Shown here piece by piece: positions 25,434-36,537 of a DNA stretch of 51,210 bases. A model generated the notes under the pieces. That model worked only from the letters and a program-made list of their open reading frames with translations, was not told the DNA's origin and did not search any database. The position numbers and the translations under genes were made by a program. How positions within the stretch are numbered: the first letter of the stretch is position 1; each line of letters begins with the position of its first letter. Origin of the DNA: Actinomycetota bacterium (GTDB taxonomy: Bacteria; Actinomycetota; Acidimicrobiia; Acidimicrobiales; CADCSY01); the NCBI GenBank assembly GCA_016781105.1, contig JADDRA010000040.1, positions 1 to 51,210 on the forward strand. Reading direction: 5' to 3'.

Positions 25434-25763
25434 GTGCGGCGTGAGGTGGTGGCCGAGCTGGAGGCGTTCATCGGCGGCGAGAGCCTGTGGGACGCCGAGG
25501 CCCTGGGCGCCATGGTGGCCCGCCTCGAGGCCGAGCCCGACTCGGTGAGCCCCGTGCTCGCCGCCGACCTGGGCGCCGTGCTCGAGCGTGTCCGGCGAGG
25601 TCCGGTCCCGGTGCGCCTCGCCGCCGACGTGGAGGGCGTCGTCTACCCGCGGCTGTGGAAGGTGATGGAGGGCGTCTGGGACGACCTGCCCGAGGCCGAG
25701 CTGCGCACCCGGGCCCGGGTCCTCGACGCCCGCCTGAGCCCCCTGCTGGAGGACCGGCGGTGA
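25434..25763 (+). CDS. Small helical protein of unknown function
   Basis: A 109-residue soluble protein, mostly amphipathic helix by eye and rich in Glu, Arg, Leu and Val (EVVAELEAFIG, EALGAMVARLEAEP, LAADLGAVLERVRRG), with a conserved-looking WKVMEGVWDDLPE near the C-terminus. No motif is recognised. It overlaps the following membrane-anchored gene by four bases (GTGA), so the two probably act together. It is divergent from the PASTA kinase with 105 bases between the starts. GTG 25434 is chosen from the six-base spacing to CAGGAT. Confidence 0.6.
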   Translation: MRREVVAELEAFIGGESLWDAEALGAMVARLEAEPDSVSPVLAADLGAVLERVRRGPVPVRLAADVEGVVYPRLWKVMEGVWDDLPEAELRTRARVLDARLSPLLEDRR

Positions 25764-26173
25764 CCGACGGGCGCCGCAAGCTCGTCGTCGGCGTGGTGCT
25801 GGTGGCCGCCCTGTCGGCCTTCGTCTACGCCTTCTCCCTCGGACGGGGCACCACCGACGAGGTCGCCACCACGGGCGCGGTGGAGCAGCTCGTGCCCCCC
25901 CAGGGCGCCCAGGTGCTGCGCCAGAGCGAGATCGGCATCGACCTGGCCCCGGAGTGGACCGGTGTCCTGCAGATCAACGGCATCGAGATCCCCGAGGACC
26001 AGCTCCGCCGGGTCCCCGCCCAGAACCAGGTCTTCTTCACTCCCGGACCGGGGCGCGAGATCGAGGAGCTGCCCCCCGGGCGAGTCGACGTGACCGCCCT
26101 GATCTGGCGACCGGTGGCCGACGAGACGCGCGAGGACGCCGACACGGTGCGCTGGACCTTCCAGGTGGCGTGA
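25760..26173 (+). CDS. Membrane-anchored protein of unknown function
   Basis: A 137-residue protein. One N-terminal membrane helix (KLVVGVVLVAALSAFVYAFSLG) is followed by an extracytoplasmic strand-rich domain (SEIGIDLAPEWTGVLQINGIEIPEDQL...VFFTPGPGREIEELPPGRVDVTALIWRP...WTFQVA) that resembles an immunoglobulin-like beta fold by pattern only. GTG overlaps the preceding stop. The stop codon directly abuts the convergent ligA stop (TGATCA). I do not recognise the family. Confidence 0.6.
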   Translation: MTDGRRKLVVGVVLVAALSAFVYAFSLGRGTTDEVATTGAVEQLVPPQGAQVLRQSEIGIDLAPEWTGVLQINGIEIPEDQLRRVPAQNQVFFTPGPGREIEELPPGRVDVTALIWRPVADETREDADTVRWTFQVA

Positions 26174-29204
<3,031 letters not shown>

Positions 29205-29212
29205 CGCCGCCG

Positions 29213-29218
29213 TAGCAT
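29213..29218 (+). promoter_or_regulatory. -10 box for the 29.2 kb small gene
   Basis: TAGCAT ends seven bases before the GTG at 29226, so this gene may have its own leaderless start. Confidence 0.4.
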
Positions 29219-29225
29219 CCCTCCT

Positions 29226-29486
29226 GTGGCTGACGGGAACGCGGGTGCGGGGACCACGGCGGGGGAGCTCGAGGCCTGGGTGCGCGAGGAGCTCTCGGTC
29301 GACGCGAGTGCCTCGGTGGAGATCACCGAGAAGCCCGGGACCGATCCTCGCTGCTCTCCCGTCGTGACCGAGGTCGCCGTGGCCCCGCCCGGCGGCGAGG
29401 CCTACTCCTTCCACATCGAGCGACCCCTGGCCGAGCTCGAGCGCATGGACCTGATCGCCGCCGTGGCCTTCGGGGGGGGCCACTGA
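29226..29486 (+). CDS. Small protein of unknown function
   Basis: An 86-residue soluble, acidic protein. It has a helix (TAGELEAWVREELSVD), a strand with two charged turns (ASVEITEKPGTDPRCSPVVTEVAVAPP), then a helix (PLAELERMDLIAAVAF) and a Gly-Gly-Gly-His end. The last codons run through eight consecutive G bases (29472-29479). One extra G there would carry this frame straight into the next small gene and give a protein of about 176 residues. No family is recognised. Confidence 0.55.
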   Translation: MADGNAGAGTTAGELEAWVREELSVDASASVEITEKPGTDPRCSPVVTEVAVAPPGGEAYSFHIERPLAELERMDLIAAVAFGGGH

Positions 29487-29752
29487 GCGCCTCCCGTCCG
29501 TCGGGCGGGGACGAGCCTCCCGGCGCCGACCTGGCCGGTGCGGTCGCTCTCCGCCTGGCCGGCTACGCCGAGGTGGAGCGGGTCCGGCTGCGGGAGCTTC
29601 GCTCGCTCACGGAGGCAGAAGCGGCCGCCATCGCCGACGACCTGCTCCCGATGCTGCCCTTCCGCCCCGTCGAACCGGACCGGGGCTCGGGCCTGATCGA
29701 GCAGCAACGATGGCTCTCCCTCGTGCGGGCCCGCCAGGACGAGGGGCGGTGA
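29483..29752 (+). CDS. Short gene with a non-standard start, unknown function
   Basis: An open frame of 89 codons, starting at a CTG that overlaps the preceding stop (CTGA) just as GTG does at other junctions here. An internal GTG at 29573 would give 59 residues. The translation looks like protein: ADLAGAVALRLAGYAEVERV, then RELRSLTEAEAAAIADDLLPML and GLIEQQRWLSLVRAR, with C/G-rich third codon positions. It may be a separate coupled gene or the second half of the preceding one if the G8 tract is one base short. No family is recognised. Confidence 0.5.
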   Translation: MSASRPSGGDEPPGADLAGAVALRLAGYAEVERVRLRELRSLTEAEAAAIADDLLPMLPFRPVEPDRGSGLIEQQRWLSLVRARQDEGR

Positions 29753-29838
29753 ACGGTCCCTTCGCCGCCGAGGAGGCCAGGGTGACCAGGGACGTGGATC
29801 TCACGCTGCCCGGCTTGGGCGAGGGGCGGCGCCCAGCG

Positions 29839-30867
29839 TCAGCGGGCGGTCCCGCCGCCCTGGACCTCGTCGGCTCGGTAGAGGACCACGCTCTGGCCCG
29901 GTGCCACCCGGGGGGCGGGACGGTCGAAGCGCACGACGGCCCCGTCGAGGTCGAAGGTGGCGGGGCGGGGCGTGCCGTGGGCGCTGCACTGCACCTCGAC
30001 GCGACCCTCGACCGGACCGTCCACCCACGAGACCGCCTCCAGCGCCACCTCGCCGGTGAGCAGGTCCTGCGGCCCACCCACGGTCACGGTGGCGCCGGGC
30101 ACGTCGACGGCCACGGCGTAGCGGGCCTCGCCTCCGCCGGCCAGGCCGAGGCCCCGGCGCTGCCCGGCGGTGACCAGCTCGACGGCGCCGACCCGTCCCA
30201 CCTCCCGGCCCTCGCCGTCGACCACCCGTCCCGGCGTCAGCGCCAGCCGCGCCTCCAGGAACCACCGGCGGCCGCCTCCTGAGGTGATGAAGCAGACGTC
30301 CTGGCTGTCGGGCTTGGCCGCCGTGCGCAGGCCGAGCGACGCCGCCCGCTCCCGCACCTCGGCCTTGGTCAGCGCACCCACCGGGAGGAGGGTGCGGGCC
30401 AACGCCGCCTGGTCGAGCATGTGGAGCACGTAGCTCTGGTCCTTGGCCCGGTCGACCCCCCGCCGGAGGCGCCACGACGCCCCGATCCGCTCGGCCCGGG
30501 CGTGGTGCCCGGTGGCCAGGGCGTCGAAGCCCAGGGCGTGGGCCCGACGGGCCAGGCGGTCGAACTTGAGGGAGCGGTTGCACTCCACGCACGGGTTGGG
30601 GGTGCGTCCACCAGCGTGGGCGGCCACGTAGGGCTCGACCACCGCGGCGGTGAAGTCGTCGCCGAAGTTGAACACGAAGTGGTCGATCCCGAGCTGCTGG
30701 GCGACGCGGCGGGCGTCGTCGACGTCGGCCACCGAGCAGCACCCGCTGTCGGAGGCCCCGCCCCAGAGCTTCATCGTGCAGCCGGTGACGTCGTGGCCGG
30801 CCTCGAGCAGCAGGGCGGCGGCCACCGAGGAGTCGACCCCGCCGCTCATGGCGACGAGGACCCTCAC
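29839..30867 (-). CDS. mnmA: tRNA-uridine 2-sulphurtransferase MnmA (TrmU)
   Basis: A 342-residue enzyme that thiolates U34 of the tRNAs for Lys, Glu and Gln. The ATP-binding loop is SGGVDSS (8-14). The catalytic cysteine is C96 in NPCVECNRSLKF, and the partner cysteine is in KPDSQDVCFI, so the persulphide relay is intact. The C-terminal beta-barrel domain is complete. The GTG start overlaps the iscS stop (GTGA), so sulphur donor and thiolase are made together. Confidence 0.96.
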   Translation of the reverse strand: MRVLVAMSGGVDSSVAAALLLEAGHDVTGCTMKLWGGASDSGCCSVADVDDARRVAQQLGIDHFVFNFGDDFTAAVVEPYVAAHAGGRTPNPCVECNRSLKFDRLARRAHALGFDALATGHHARAERIGASWRLRRGVDRAKDQSYVLHMLDQAALARTLLPVGALTKAEVRERAASLGLRTAAKPDSQDVCFITSGGGRRWFLEARLALTPGRVVDGEGREVGRVGAVELVTAGQRRGLGLAGGGEARYAVAVDVPGATVTVGGPQDLLTGEVALEAVSWVDGPVEGRVEVQCSAHGTPRPATFDLDGAVVRFDRPAPRVAPGQSVVLYRADEVQGGGTAR

Positions 30868-32006
30868 GGCGTGAGGGTGAGGGTGGTGCGCTCCCGGAGC
30901 TGGGCCACGGCGCCGGGGATGACCTCCAGGGCGCGCTCGACGTCGGCGTCGGTGCTGGTCCAGCCCAGCGACAGGCGCAGCGAGCCATAGGCCAGCGCCC
31001 GGGGCACGCCCATGGCCGCCAGCACGTGGGAGGGCTCCATCGCTCCGCTGGCGCACGACGAGGCGGCGGTGGCGCAGATCCCGGCCTGGTCGAGCAGGAC
31101 CAGCAGGGCCTCGCTCTCGATCCCCTCGATCAGCAGCGAGGCGGTGCCGGCGACCTTGGTGGCCCGGCTGCCCGACTCGGTGACGCCGGGCACGGTGCTG
31201 AGCAGGCCGTCGACCAGGCGGTCGCGCAGGCGACCCACCCGGGCCACCGTGACCGTCCGCTGGGCGACCGTGGCCGCCATGGCCGCGGCCATGCCCACGA
31301 TGCCGGCCACGTTGTGGGTCCCGCTGCGCCGGTCGCGCTCCTGGCCTCCACCCCGCAGCAGGGGCTCGAGGACCACGCCCTCGCGCACCACCAGGGCTCC
31401 CACGCCCTGGGGACCTCCGAACTTGTGGGCGCTCACGGCCACCAGGTGGGCCGGCCTCGCCTCGGTGGCGACGTCGAGCCAGGGAAAGGCCTGCACGGCA
31501 TCGGTGTGGACCACCGCCCCCGGTGCCCGCTCGGCGACCAGGGCGGCGGCCTCGGCCAGGGGCTGGACGACGCCCACCTCGTTGTTGACGAGCATGAGCG
31601 ACACCACGCCCACCTGGGTGTCGAGGGCGGCGTCGAGGGCGCCCAGGTCGACGCGCCCGTCGGCGTGCACGGCCACCACCCGCCCCCCGAGGGCCTCGAC
31701 GGGGTGGAGCACGGCGTGGTGCTCGACGGCGCTGCACACCGGGATCCCGCCGTGGCGGGCCAGCACCCCGGTCACGGCCAGGTTGTCGGCCTCGGTCCCC
31801 CCGCCGGTGAAGACCACCTCCCCCGGCTCGGCACCGAGCGTGGCGGCCACGATCTCGCGGCCCTCCTCGATGGCCTGGCGGGCGGCCCGGGCGGCCGCGT
31901 GCCCGCCGGAGGGGTTGCCCACCCGGGCGCCGAGGAACGGCAGCATGGCCTCCACGCTCTCGGGCCGCATCGGGGTGGTGGCGGCGTGGTCGAGGTAGGT
32001 GACCAT
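30864..32006 (-). CDS. iscS: Cysteine desulphurase (IscS/NifS family)
   Basis: A 380-residue PLP enzyme that takes sulphur from cysteine as an enzyme-bound persulphide. The PLP lysine is in SAHKFGGPQG, the cofactor-binding aspartate and glutamine in HTDAVQAF, and the persulphide cysteine in SSCASGAMEPSHVL. Direct coupling to mnmA points to tRNA thiolation as one role; no iscU or suf genes are nearby. ATG 32006 follows TACCCT by seven bases. A TTG- or GTG-type upstream extension to 32030 lacks family support. Confidence 0.94.
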   Translation of the reverse strand: MVTYLDHAATTPMRPESVEAMLPFLGARVGNPSGGHAAARAARQAIEEGREIVAATLGAEPGEVVFTGGGTEADNLAVTGVLARHGGIPVCSAVEHHAVLHPVEALGGRVVAVHADGRVDLGALDAALDTQVGVVSLMLVNNEVGVVQPLAEAAALVAERAPGAVVHTDAVQAFPWLDVATEARPAHLVAVSAHKFGGPQGVGALVVREGVVLEPLLRGGGQERDRRSGTHNVAGIVGMAAAMAATVAQRTVTVARVGRLRDRLVDGLLSTVPGVTESGSRATKVAGTASLLIEGIESEALLVLLDQAGICATAASSCASGAMEPSHVLAAMGVPRALAYGSLRLSLGWTSTDADVERALEVIPGAVAQLRERTTLTLTP

Positions 32007-32013
32007 CGGCCCG

Positions 32014-32019
32014 AGGGTA
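32014..32019 (-). promoter_or_regulatory. -10 box, iscS-mnmA promoter
   Basis: TACCCT ends seven bases before the iscS ATG. Confidence 0.5.
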
Positions 32020-32046
32020 CCGACGGCCACCAGGGGCCGGCCCGTC

Positions 32047-32907
32047 CTACGCCGGAGGAGGGAGCCCGCCGGCGGGTGGCACTCCGGCGGGCCGAGCGGG
32101 GACGGGGATGCCGGCCGGTCGGACCAGGGCCGGGGCCTCGTCCGCAGCTTCGCCGAGCGGCACGGTTCGACCCTGGTGGACGGCGGCCACGCAGGCCAGG
32201 AACACCTCGGGGTCGGTGCCGGAAGGCGGGAGGTGGCCCAGGCGGGCGGCGACGCCGGTGGCCAGCCGGGTGGCCAGGGTGGCCCGGGCCTCCCAGGGCA
32301 GGGTGGCGGCCCGCACGAGGAACGAGCGCACGGCCACGTGGTGGTCGTTGCCGAGCCCGCTCACGTCGAGCGTGGCCGCGTAGGACTCGTAGCCCGCCGG
32401 CACCTCGAAGGCCGTCGCCACGGGAGGGGGGACCCCGCTGCGCTGGCGCAGCACCAACGTCCCGGCGGCCAGGTCGCCCAGGCGCTGGTCATCGCGGGTG
32501 CAGAGGATGGACAGCACCGCCCCCGCCCCGCTGGTGAGGTAGAGGTCGACCAGGCCGAGGAAGCCCCGCACCGCGGCGTGGCGGAAGCGGATGGGGGCAC
32601 CGTCGGTCGTGACCACCCGCAGCCCGAGCGCGGCCTTGCCCGGGGTCCGGCCCCGCCACAGAGTCTCGAAGGCGATCGGGTAGCCGAGCAGCACGACGGT
32701 GAGGACCAGCACCACGACCACGATCCCGAAGGTGGCCGAGGACCCCGTCCCACTCAGACCCGCCAGGGCGATGAGGGCCACGGCCAGGACCGCGCCCTGG
32801 AGCAGCAGGTCGATCGACGCCGCCAGCAGCCGCGAGCCCAACCCGGCCGTCTCGAAGCGGAGCACGACGGCCTCGGGTGTCACCAGGCGTGACGACCGGT
32901 GCTCCAC
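32047..32907 (-). CDS. RDD family membrane protein
   Basis: A 286-residue protein. The RDD domain occupies residues 10-140: LGSRLLAASIDLLLQGAVL carries the Arg-Asp signature, WRGRTPGKAALGLRVV is the second block, and TRDDQRLGDLAAGTLV the third, with hydrophobic segments between. A long soluble C-terminus ends in a Pro/Ala-rich tail. RDD proteins are poorly understood; some are Na+(Li+)/H+ antiporters. It is divergent from SpoIIM, and both border the MoxR/DUF58 operon, as in Mycobacterium (Rv3691-Rv3695 region). Confidence 0.85.
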   Translation of the reverse strand: MEHRSSRLVTPEAVVLRFETAGLGSRLLAASIDLLLQGAVLAVALIALAGLSGTGSSATFGIVVVVLVLTVVLLGYPIAFETLWRGRTPGKAALGLRVVTTDGAPIRFRHAAVRGFLGLVDLYLTSGAGAVLSILCTRDDQRLGDLAAGTLVLRQRSGVPPPVATAFEVPAGYESYAATLDVSGLGNDHHVAVRSFLVRAATLPWEARATLATRLATGVAARLGHLPPSGTDPEVFLACVAAVHQGRTVPLGEAADEAPALVRPAGIPVPARPAGVPPAGGLPPPA

Positions 32908-32914
32908 CGGGGCG

Positions 32915-32920
32915 AGGGTA
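32915..32920 (-). promoter_or_regulatory. -10 box for the RDD gene
   Basis: TACCCT ends seven bases before the GTG at 32907. It shares its TA with the oppositely oriented box at 32919. Confidence 0.5.
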
Positions 32921-32924
32921 CCGT
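32919..32924 (+). promoter_or_regulatory. -10 box for the SpoIIM gene
   Basis: TACCGT ends eight bases before the GTG at 32933, overlapping the RDD -10 box by two bases. Confidence 0.5.
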
Positions 32925-32932
32925 CGGCCCCG

Positions 32933-33958
32933 GTGGACCTCGATCGCTTCCTCGCCGAGCACGCGCCGGCGTGGGAGCGGCTGGAGGCGCTGGTGGGACG
33001 GGCCGAGCGGGGACTGCGCCGCCTCGACGCCCGAGAGCTGGAGGAGCTGGTGGCGCTGTACCAGCGAGCCTCCACCCACCTCTCGCTGGCCCGGACCTAC
33101 CTCCGCGATCCCGGGCTGGTGGCCCGCCTGACCGGCCTGGTGGCGTCGGCGGCGGCGGTGATCTACGGCACCCGTCCCCGGACGCTGCGCGCCCTCGGTC
33201 GCTTCGCCGCCACCACCTTCCCCGCCGCCGTCTGGCACCTGCGCCGCTTCGTGGCGGTGTCCAGCCTGCTCCTGGTCGTCCCCGCCCTGGCCATGGGGCT
33301 GTGGCTCGACTCCTCTCCCCGGGCGGTCGACGCCGCCGCCCCGGAGGCGGCCCGCCAGCAGTTCCTGGAGGAGGACTTCGAGGCCTACTACTCCTCCGCT
33401 CCCGCCGCCCAGTTCGCCACCCAGGTGTTCACCAACAACGTGCGGGTGGCGGTGCTGGCCTTCGCCGGCGGGATCCTGGCCTGCATCCCCACCGCCGTGG
33501 TCCTGCTCACCAACGGCGCCAACATCGGGGTGGCCGGTGGCCTGTTCGCCGCCGCCGGTCAGTCCCCCCGCTTCTTCGGCCTCATCCTGCCCCACGGACT
33601 GCTGGAGCTCACCGCGGTGGCCGTCGCCGGCGGCGCCGGCCTGGCCCTGGGCTGGGCCTGGTTGGTGCCCGGCGACCGTCCCCGCCTCGACGCCCTGGCC
33701 GAGCAGGGGCGGCGGGCCGTGGTCGTCGTCCTCGGCCTGATCGGCGCCTTCGCCGCCGCCGGGCTCATCGAGGGCTTCGTGACCGGCCGGCCCTGGCCCA
33801 CTGCCCTGCGCGTGGGCATCGGCGTGGCCGCCTGGGCCGCCTTCGCCCTCTACCTGGCCGCCCAGGGCCGGCGCGCCGCCGGCGCCGGCCTCACCGGGCT
33901 GCTGGACGAGGCCGAGCGGCGGACCGAGCTGAGGGCGCCGGGAGCGCCGGTAGGTTGA
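32933..33958 (+). CDS. SpoIIM-family membrane protein
   Basis: A 341-residue protein. A cytoplasmic helical N-terminus (about 1-100) is followed by five or six membrane segments. The SpoIIM core (ATQVFTNNVRVAVLAFAGGILACIPTAVVLLTNGANIGVAGGLF, then LILPHGLLELTAVAVAGGAG) is clear, including the NN and PHGxxE residues. In Bacillus SpoIIM works with SpoIID and SpoIIP in engulfment. In non-sporulating actinobacteria the role is unknown, and the gene travels with MoxR/DUF58/RDD genes, as here. Confidence 0.88.
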   Translation: MDLDRFLAEHAPAWERLEALVGRAERGLRRLDARELEELVALYQRASTHLSLARTYLRDPGLVARLTGLVASAAAVIYGTRPRTLRALGRFAATTFPAAVWHLRRFVAVSSLLLVVPALAMGLWLDSSPRAVDAAAPEAARQQFLEEDFEAYYSSAPAAQFATQVFTNNVRVAVLAFAGGILACIPTAVVLLTNGANIGVAGGLFAAAGQSPRFFGLILPHGLLELTAVAVAGGAGLALGWAWLVPGDRPRLDALAEQGRRAVVVVLGLIGAFAAAGLIEGFVTGRPWPTALRVGIGVAAWAAFALYLAAQGRRAAGAGLTGLLDEAERRTELRAPGAPVG

Positions 33959-34011
33959 GGAGCGGATGGCCGTGGAGCTCCAGCGGCCCCGAACAGGAGG
34001 GAGGACGCCAG

Positions 34012-34209
34012 ATGGGCATCTTCGACAAGGTCCGGGACAAGGCCTCCGAGCTGGCTCGCACCAACGGGGCCCGCATCGACCAGACGGTCGACCGGACCGC
34101 CGAGGTGATCAACCGCCGGACCCAGGGCAAGCACGCCGGCAAGGTCCAGAGCTACGCCGAGCGGGCCAAGGAGGGCGCCGAGCGCCTGGGCCGGCGGCCT
34201 CCCCGGTAG
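34012..34209 (+). CDS. MT0933-type antitoxin family protein
   Basis: A 65-residue basic, helical protein (MGIFDKVRDKASELARTNGARIDQTVDRTAEVINRRTQGKHAGKVQ...) with the MG(I/L)FDK start and the TxGKxxxK motif of the MT0933-like antitoxin family. It is one of few genes here with a clear ribosome binding site: AGGAGG at 33995-34000, eleven bases before the ATG. No toxin gene adjoins it; the neighbours are SpoIIM and DUF58. In actinobacteria many copies of this family lack an obvious partner. Confidence 0.75.
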   Translation: MGIFDKVRDKASELARTNGARIDQTVDRTAEVINRRTQGKHAGKVQSYAERAKEGAERLGRRPPR

Positions 34210-34230
34210 CGCCGGGCGCCCCGGGCGCGG

Positions 34231-35538
34231 CTACAACCGCCCGGTGGCCTTGACCCGCAGGTAGGCGTCGGCCAGGCGGGTGGCCAACTCCCCCGGCGGG
34301 GCGTCGACCACGGTCGCCCCCAGCCCTCGGAGCCGGGCCACCACCCGGCGCCGATCGGCCCGGGCCGAGACCGCCGCCGCCGTGCGGTAGGTGGCGCCGG
34401 CGTCCTCGGGGGACGAGGAGGCCCAGCCGGCCACGGTGGGGTCGGCCACCGCGGCCACCACGACGAGATGGTGGCGCCCCACCAGGGGCAGGGCGGGCAG
34501 CACCGTCTCGGTGAAGGCCTGCTCGGCCAGCTCGGTGCACAGCACCAGCAGCGAGCGCCGGCGGAAGCGGGCCAGGGCGAAGGTGAAGGCCCTTCGGTAG
34601 TCGCTCTCGACCAGGGCGGGCTCGAGCTGGTACAGGGCCTCGGTCACCCGGGCCAGCTGGCCCGCGCCGGAGCGGGCCCCGACGGCGGCCTGCACCTCCT
34701 GGTCGAAGGCCAGCAGGCCGGCCCGGTCGCCCAGCCGGCTGGCGACGTGCGTCAGCATCATCACCGCGTCCATGGCGTGCTCGAGGCGGGGGACGCCCGC
34801 CACCCGGGCCGCCATCGTCCGCCCGGTGTCGAGCAGGCAGATCACCGACTGGTTGCGCTCGGCCCGGTAGGTCCGCACGATGGCCCGAGGCGAGCGGGCC
34901 GTGGCCGCCCAGTCGATCCGGCGGCTCTCGTCGTCGACCGAGTACTCCCGGAGGGCGTCGAACTCGGTCCCCCCGCCGCGCCCGGGAGCGGAGCGCAACC
35001 CCACCTCGAGGAGCCGGGCCCGGTTGATCCGCAGCTCGGCCTCGGAGGCCGAGCGGTACCGGGGGTGCACAGCGAGGGTGGTCGGCAGGCGCTGCGCCGC
35101 CTGGCGGGCCATCAGGCCGAGGGGACCGTCGACCCGCAGCACCACCTCGGCCACCTCGAAGCGTCCCCGCCGGCGGGGTCGCAGGGTGGTGGCGGCCCGA
35201 GCCTGGCCGCCGGGGGGCACGACCAGGCGGGCCCGGCGGGTGCCGGCCCCCAGCGAAGGGGCCAGCTGGTCGGCCAGGGTGACCACGAGGGGCCGGGGCG
35301 ACGGGTTGCGCACCCGCCAGACCAGCTCGGCCTCGGCGCCCAGGGCGACGACGGCGGGCAGCTCGCGCTCGACCTGGAGGCTCCCCGGGCGGGGCGCCCG
35401 GGCTCCGTCCCACAGGGCGATGGCCACCAGCAGGCCGTCGGCGAGCACCAGCGCGCCCGCCACCCCAAGGGGGACGAACAGCAGGGGCACGGCCAGGGCC
35501 AGGGCCACCAGCGCCAGGCGTCGGGTGGGGACGGGCAC
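34231..35538 (-). CDS. DUF58 domain protein (von Willebrand-like), partner of MoxR
   Basis: A 435-residue protein. Two N-terminal membrane helices (about 8-43) are followed by a soluble region with the DUF58 core GGGTEFDALREYSVDDESRRIDWAATARS. A von Willebrand A-like fold then begins with the metal-site-like LLDTGRTM. Family members act with MoxR ATPases, which are thought to help insert cofactors or assemble complexes. It is the last gene of the minus-strand operon, nine bases after moxR. Confidence 0.88.
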   Translation of the reverse strand: MPVPTRRLALVALALAVPLLFVPLGVAGALVLADGLLVAIALWDGARAPRPGSLQVERELPAVVALGAEAELVWRVRNPSPRPLVVTLADQLAPSLGAGTRRARLVVPPGGQARAATTLRPRRRGRFEVAEVVLRVDGPLGLMARQAAQRLPTTLAVHPRYRSASEAELRINRARLLEVGLRSAPGRGGGTEFDALREYSVDDESRRIDWAATARSPRAIVRTYRAERNQSVICLLDTGRTMAARVAGVPRLEHAMDAVMMLTHVASRLGDRAGLLAFDQEVQAAVGARSGAGQLARVTEALYQLEPALVESDYRRAFTFALARFRRRSLLVLCTELAEQAFTETVLPALPLVGRHHLVVVAAVADPTVAGWASSSPEDAGATYRTAAAVSARADRRRVVARLRGLGATVVDAPPGELATRLADAYLRVKATGRL

Positions 35539-35547
35539 CGGCGAGGC

Positions 35548-36537
35548 CTACCGGGGCACGGGCACCGTGCCCAGGATCCCGTCGAGGACCCCGTCGGCCG
35601 TGGTCCCCTCCAGCTCGACCTCGGCCCGCAGCACCAGGCGGTGGCGGAAGGTGGGACGGGTCATGGCCTTGGCGTCGTCGGGTGTCACGAAGCCGCGCCC
35701 CGACAGCCAGGCCCAGGCCTTGGCCGCGTGCAGGAGCATGGTCGCGCCCCGGGGCGAGACCCCGAGGGTCAGCGACGGGGACTGGCGCGTGGCCCGGGCC
35801 AGGGCCACCACGTAGGCCAGCACCTGGTCCTCGCAGCGGATGGCGTCGATCCCCTCCCGGGCTGCGGCCAGCTCGGCTGGCCCGGCCACGGGCGTGACGC
35901 CTGCCGCCACCAGGTCGTGGGGGTCGAGGCCCTGGTCGTGGCGGGCCAGCACCTCCTGCTCCTGCTCGGCGCTGGGGTAGGGCATGTGCAGCTTGAACAG
36001 GAACCGGTCGAGCTGAGCCTCGGGCAGCGGGTAGGTCCCCTCGTACTCGACCGGGTTCTGGGTGGCGACCACCACGAAGGGCTCGGGCAGGGGCCGGGGT
36101 GCACCCTCCACCGACACCTGGCGCTCCTCCATGGCCTCGAGCAGGGCGGCCTGGGTCCTCGGCGGGGTGCGGTTGATCTCGTCGGCCAGCAACAGGTTGG
36201 TGAACACCGGCCCCTCTCGGAACCGGAACGACGCCGTCCCGGCCCGTTGCTCGAGGATCGATTGGCCGAGGACGTCGGACGGCATGAGGTCGGGGGTGAA
36301 CTGCACCCGGCGATGGTCGAGGTCGAGGGCGGCGGCCACGGACTTGACCAGCAGGGTCTTGGCCACGCCGGGCACGCCCTCGAGCAGGACATGGCCCCGC
36401 ACCAGCAGGGCCACCACCAGGCCGGTGAGCACCTGCTCCTGGCCGACCACTACCTTGGCCACCTCCTCGCGCACCGCGACCACCGCCTCTCGGGCGTCGG
36501 CAAGGGGCCGAGGAGGAAGGCGGTCCCGGTCAGGCAT
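35548..36537 (-). CDS. MoxR-type AAA+ ATPase
   Basis: A 329-residue AAA+ chaperone-like ATPase. Walker A is GVPGVAKT, Walker B is LLLADEINR, sensor 1 lies in VVVATQNPVEYEGTYPLPEAQLDRF, and sensor 2 falls in the C-terminal helical lid (SPRGATMLL). MoxR proteins work with DUF58 / von Willebrand proteins to mature or activate target complexes. The ATG overlaps the DUF4350 gene by eight bases. The operon order is membrane protein, DUF4129, DUF4350, MoxR, DUF58. Confidence 0.93.
   Translation of the reverse strand: MPDRDRLPPRPLADAREAVVAVREEVAKVVVGQEQVLTGLVVALLVRGHVLLEGVPGVAKTLLVKSVAAALDLDHRRVQFTPDLMPSDVLGQSILEQRAGTASFRFREGPVFTNLLLADEINRTPPRTQAALLEAMEERQVSVEGAPRPLPEPFVVVATQNPVEYEGTYPLPEAQLDRFLFKLHMPYPSAEQEQEVLARHDQGLDPHDLVAAGVTPVAGPAELAAAREGIDAIRCEDQVLAYVVALARATRQSPSLTLGVSPRGATMLLHAAKAWAWLSGRGFVTPDDAKAMTRPTFRHRLVLRAEVELEGTTADGVLDGILGTVPVPR

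Noticed and set aside
29753-30282. A further + strand frame starting at GTGA after the 29.48 kb gene (NGPFAAEEARVTRDVD...)
   Set aside because: The first 30 codons look plausible, but the frame then runs antisense through mnmA with shadow composition. Too weak to call.
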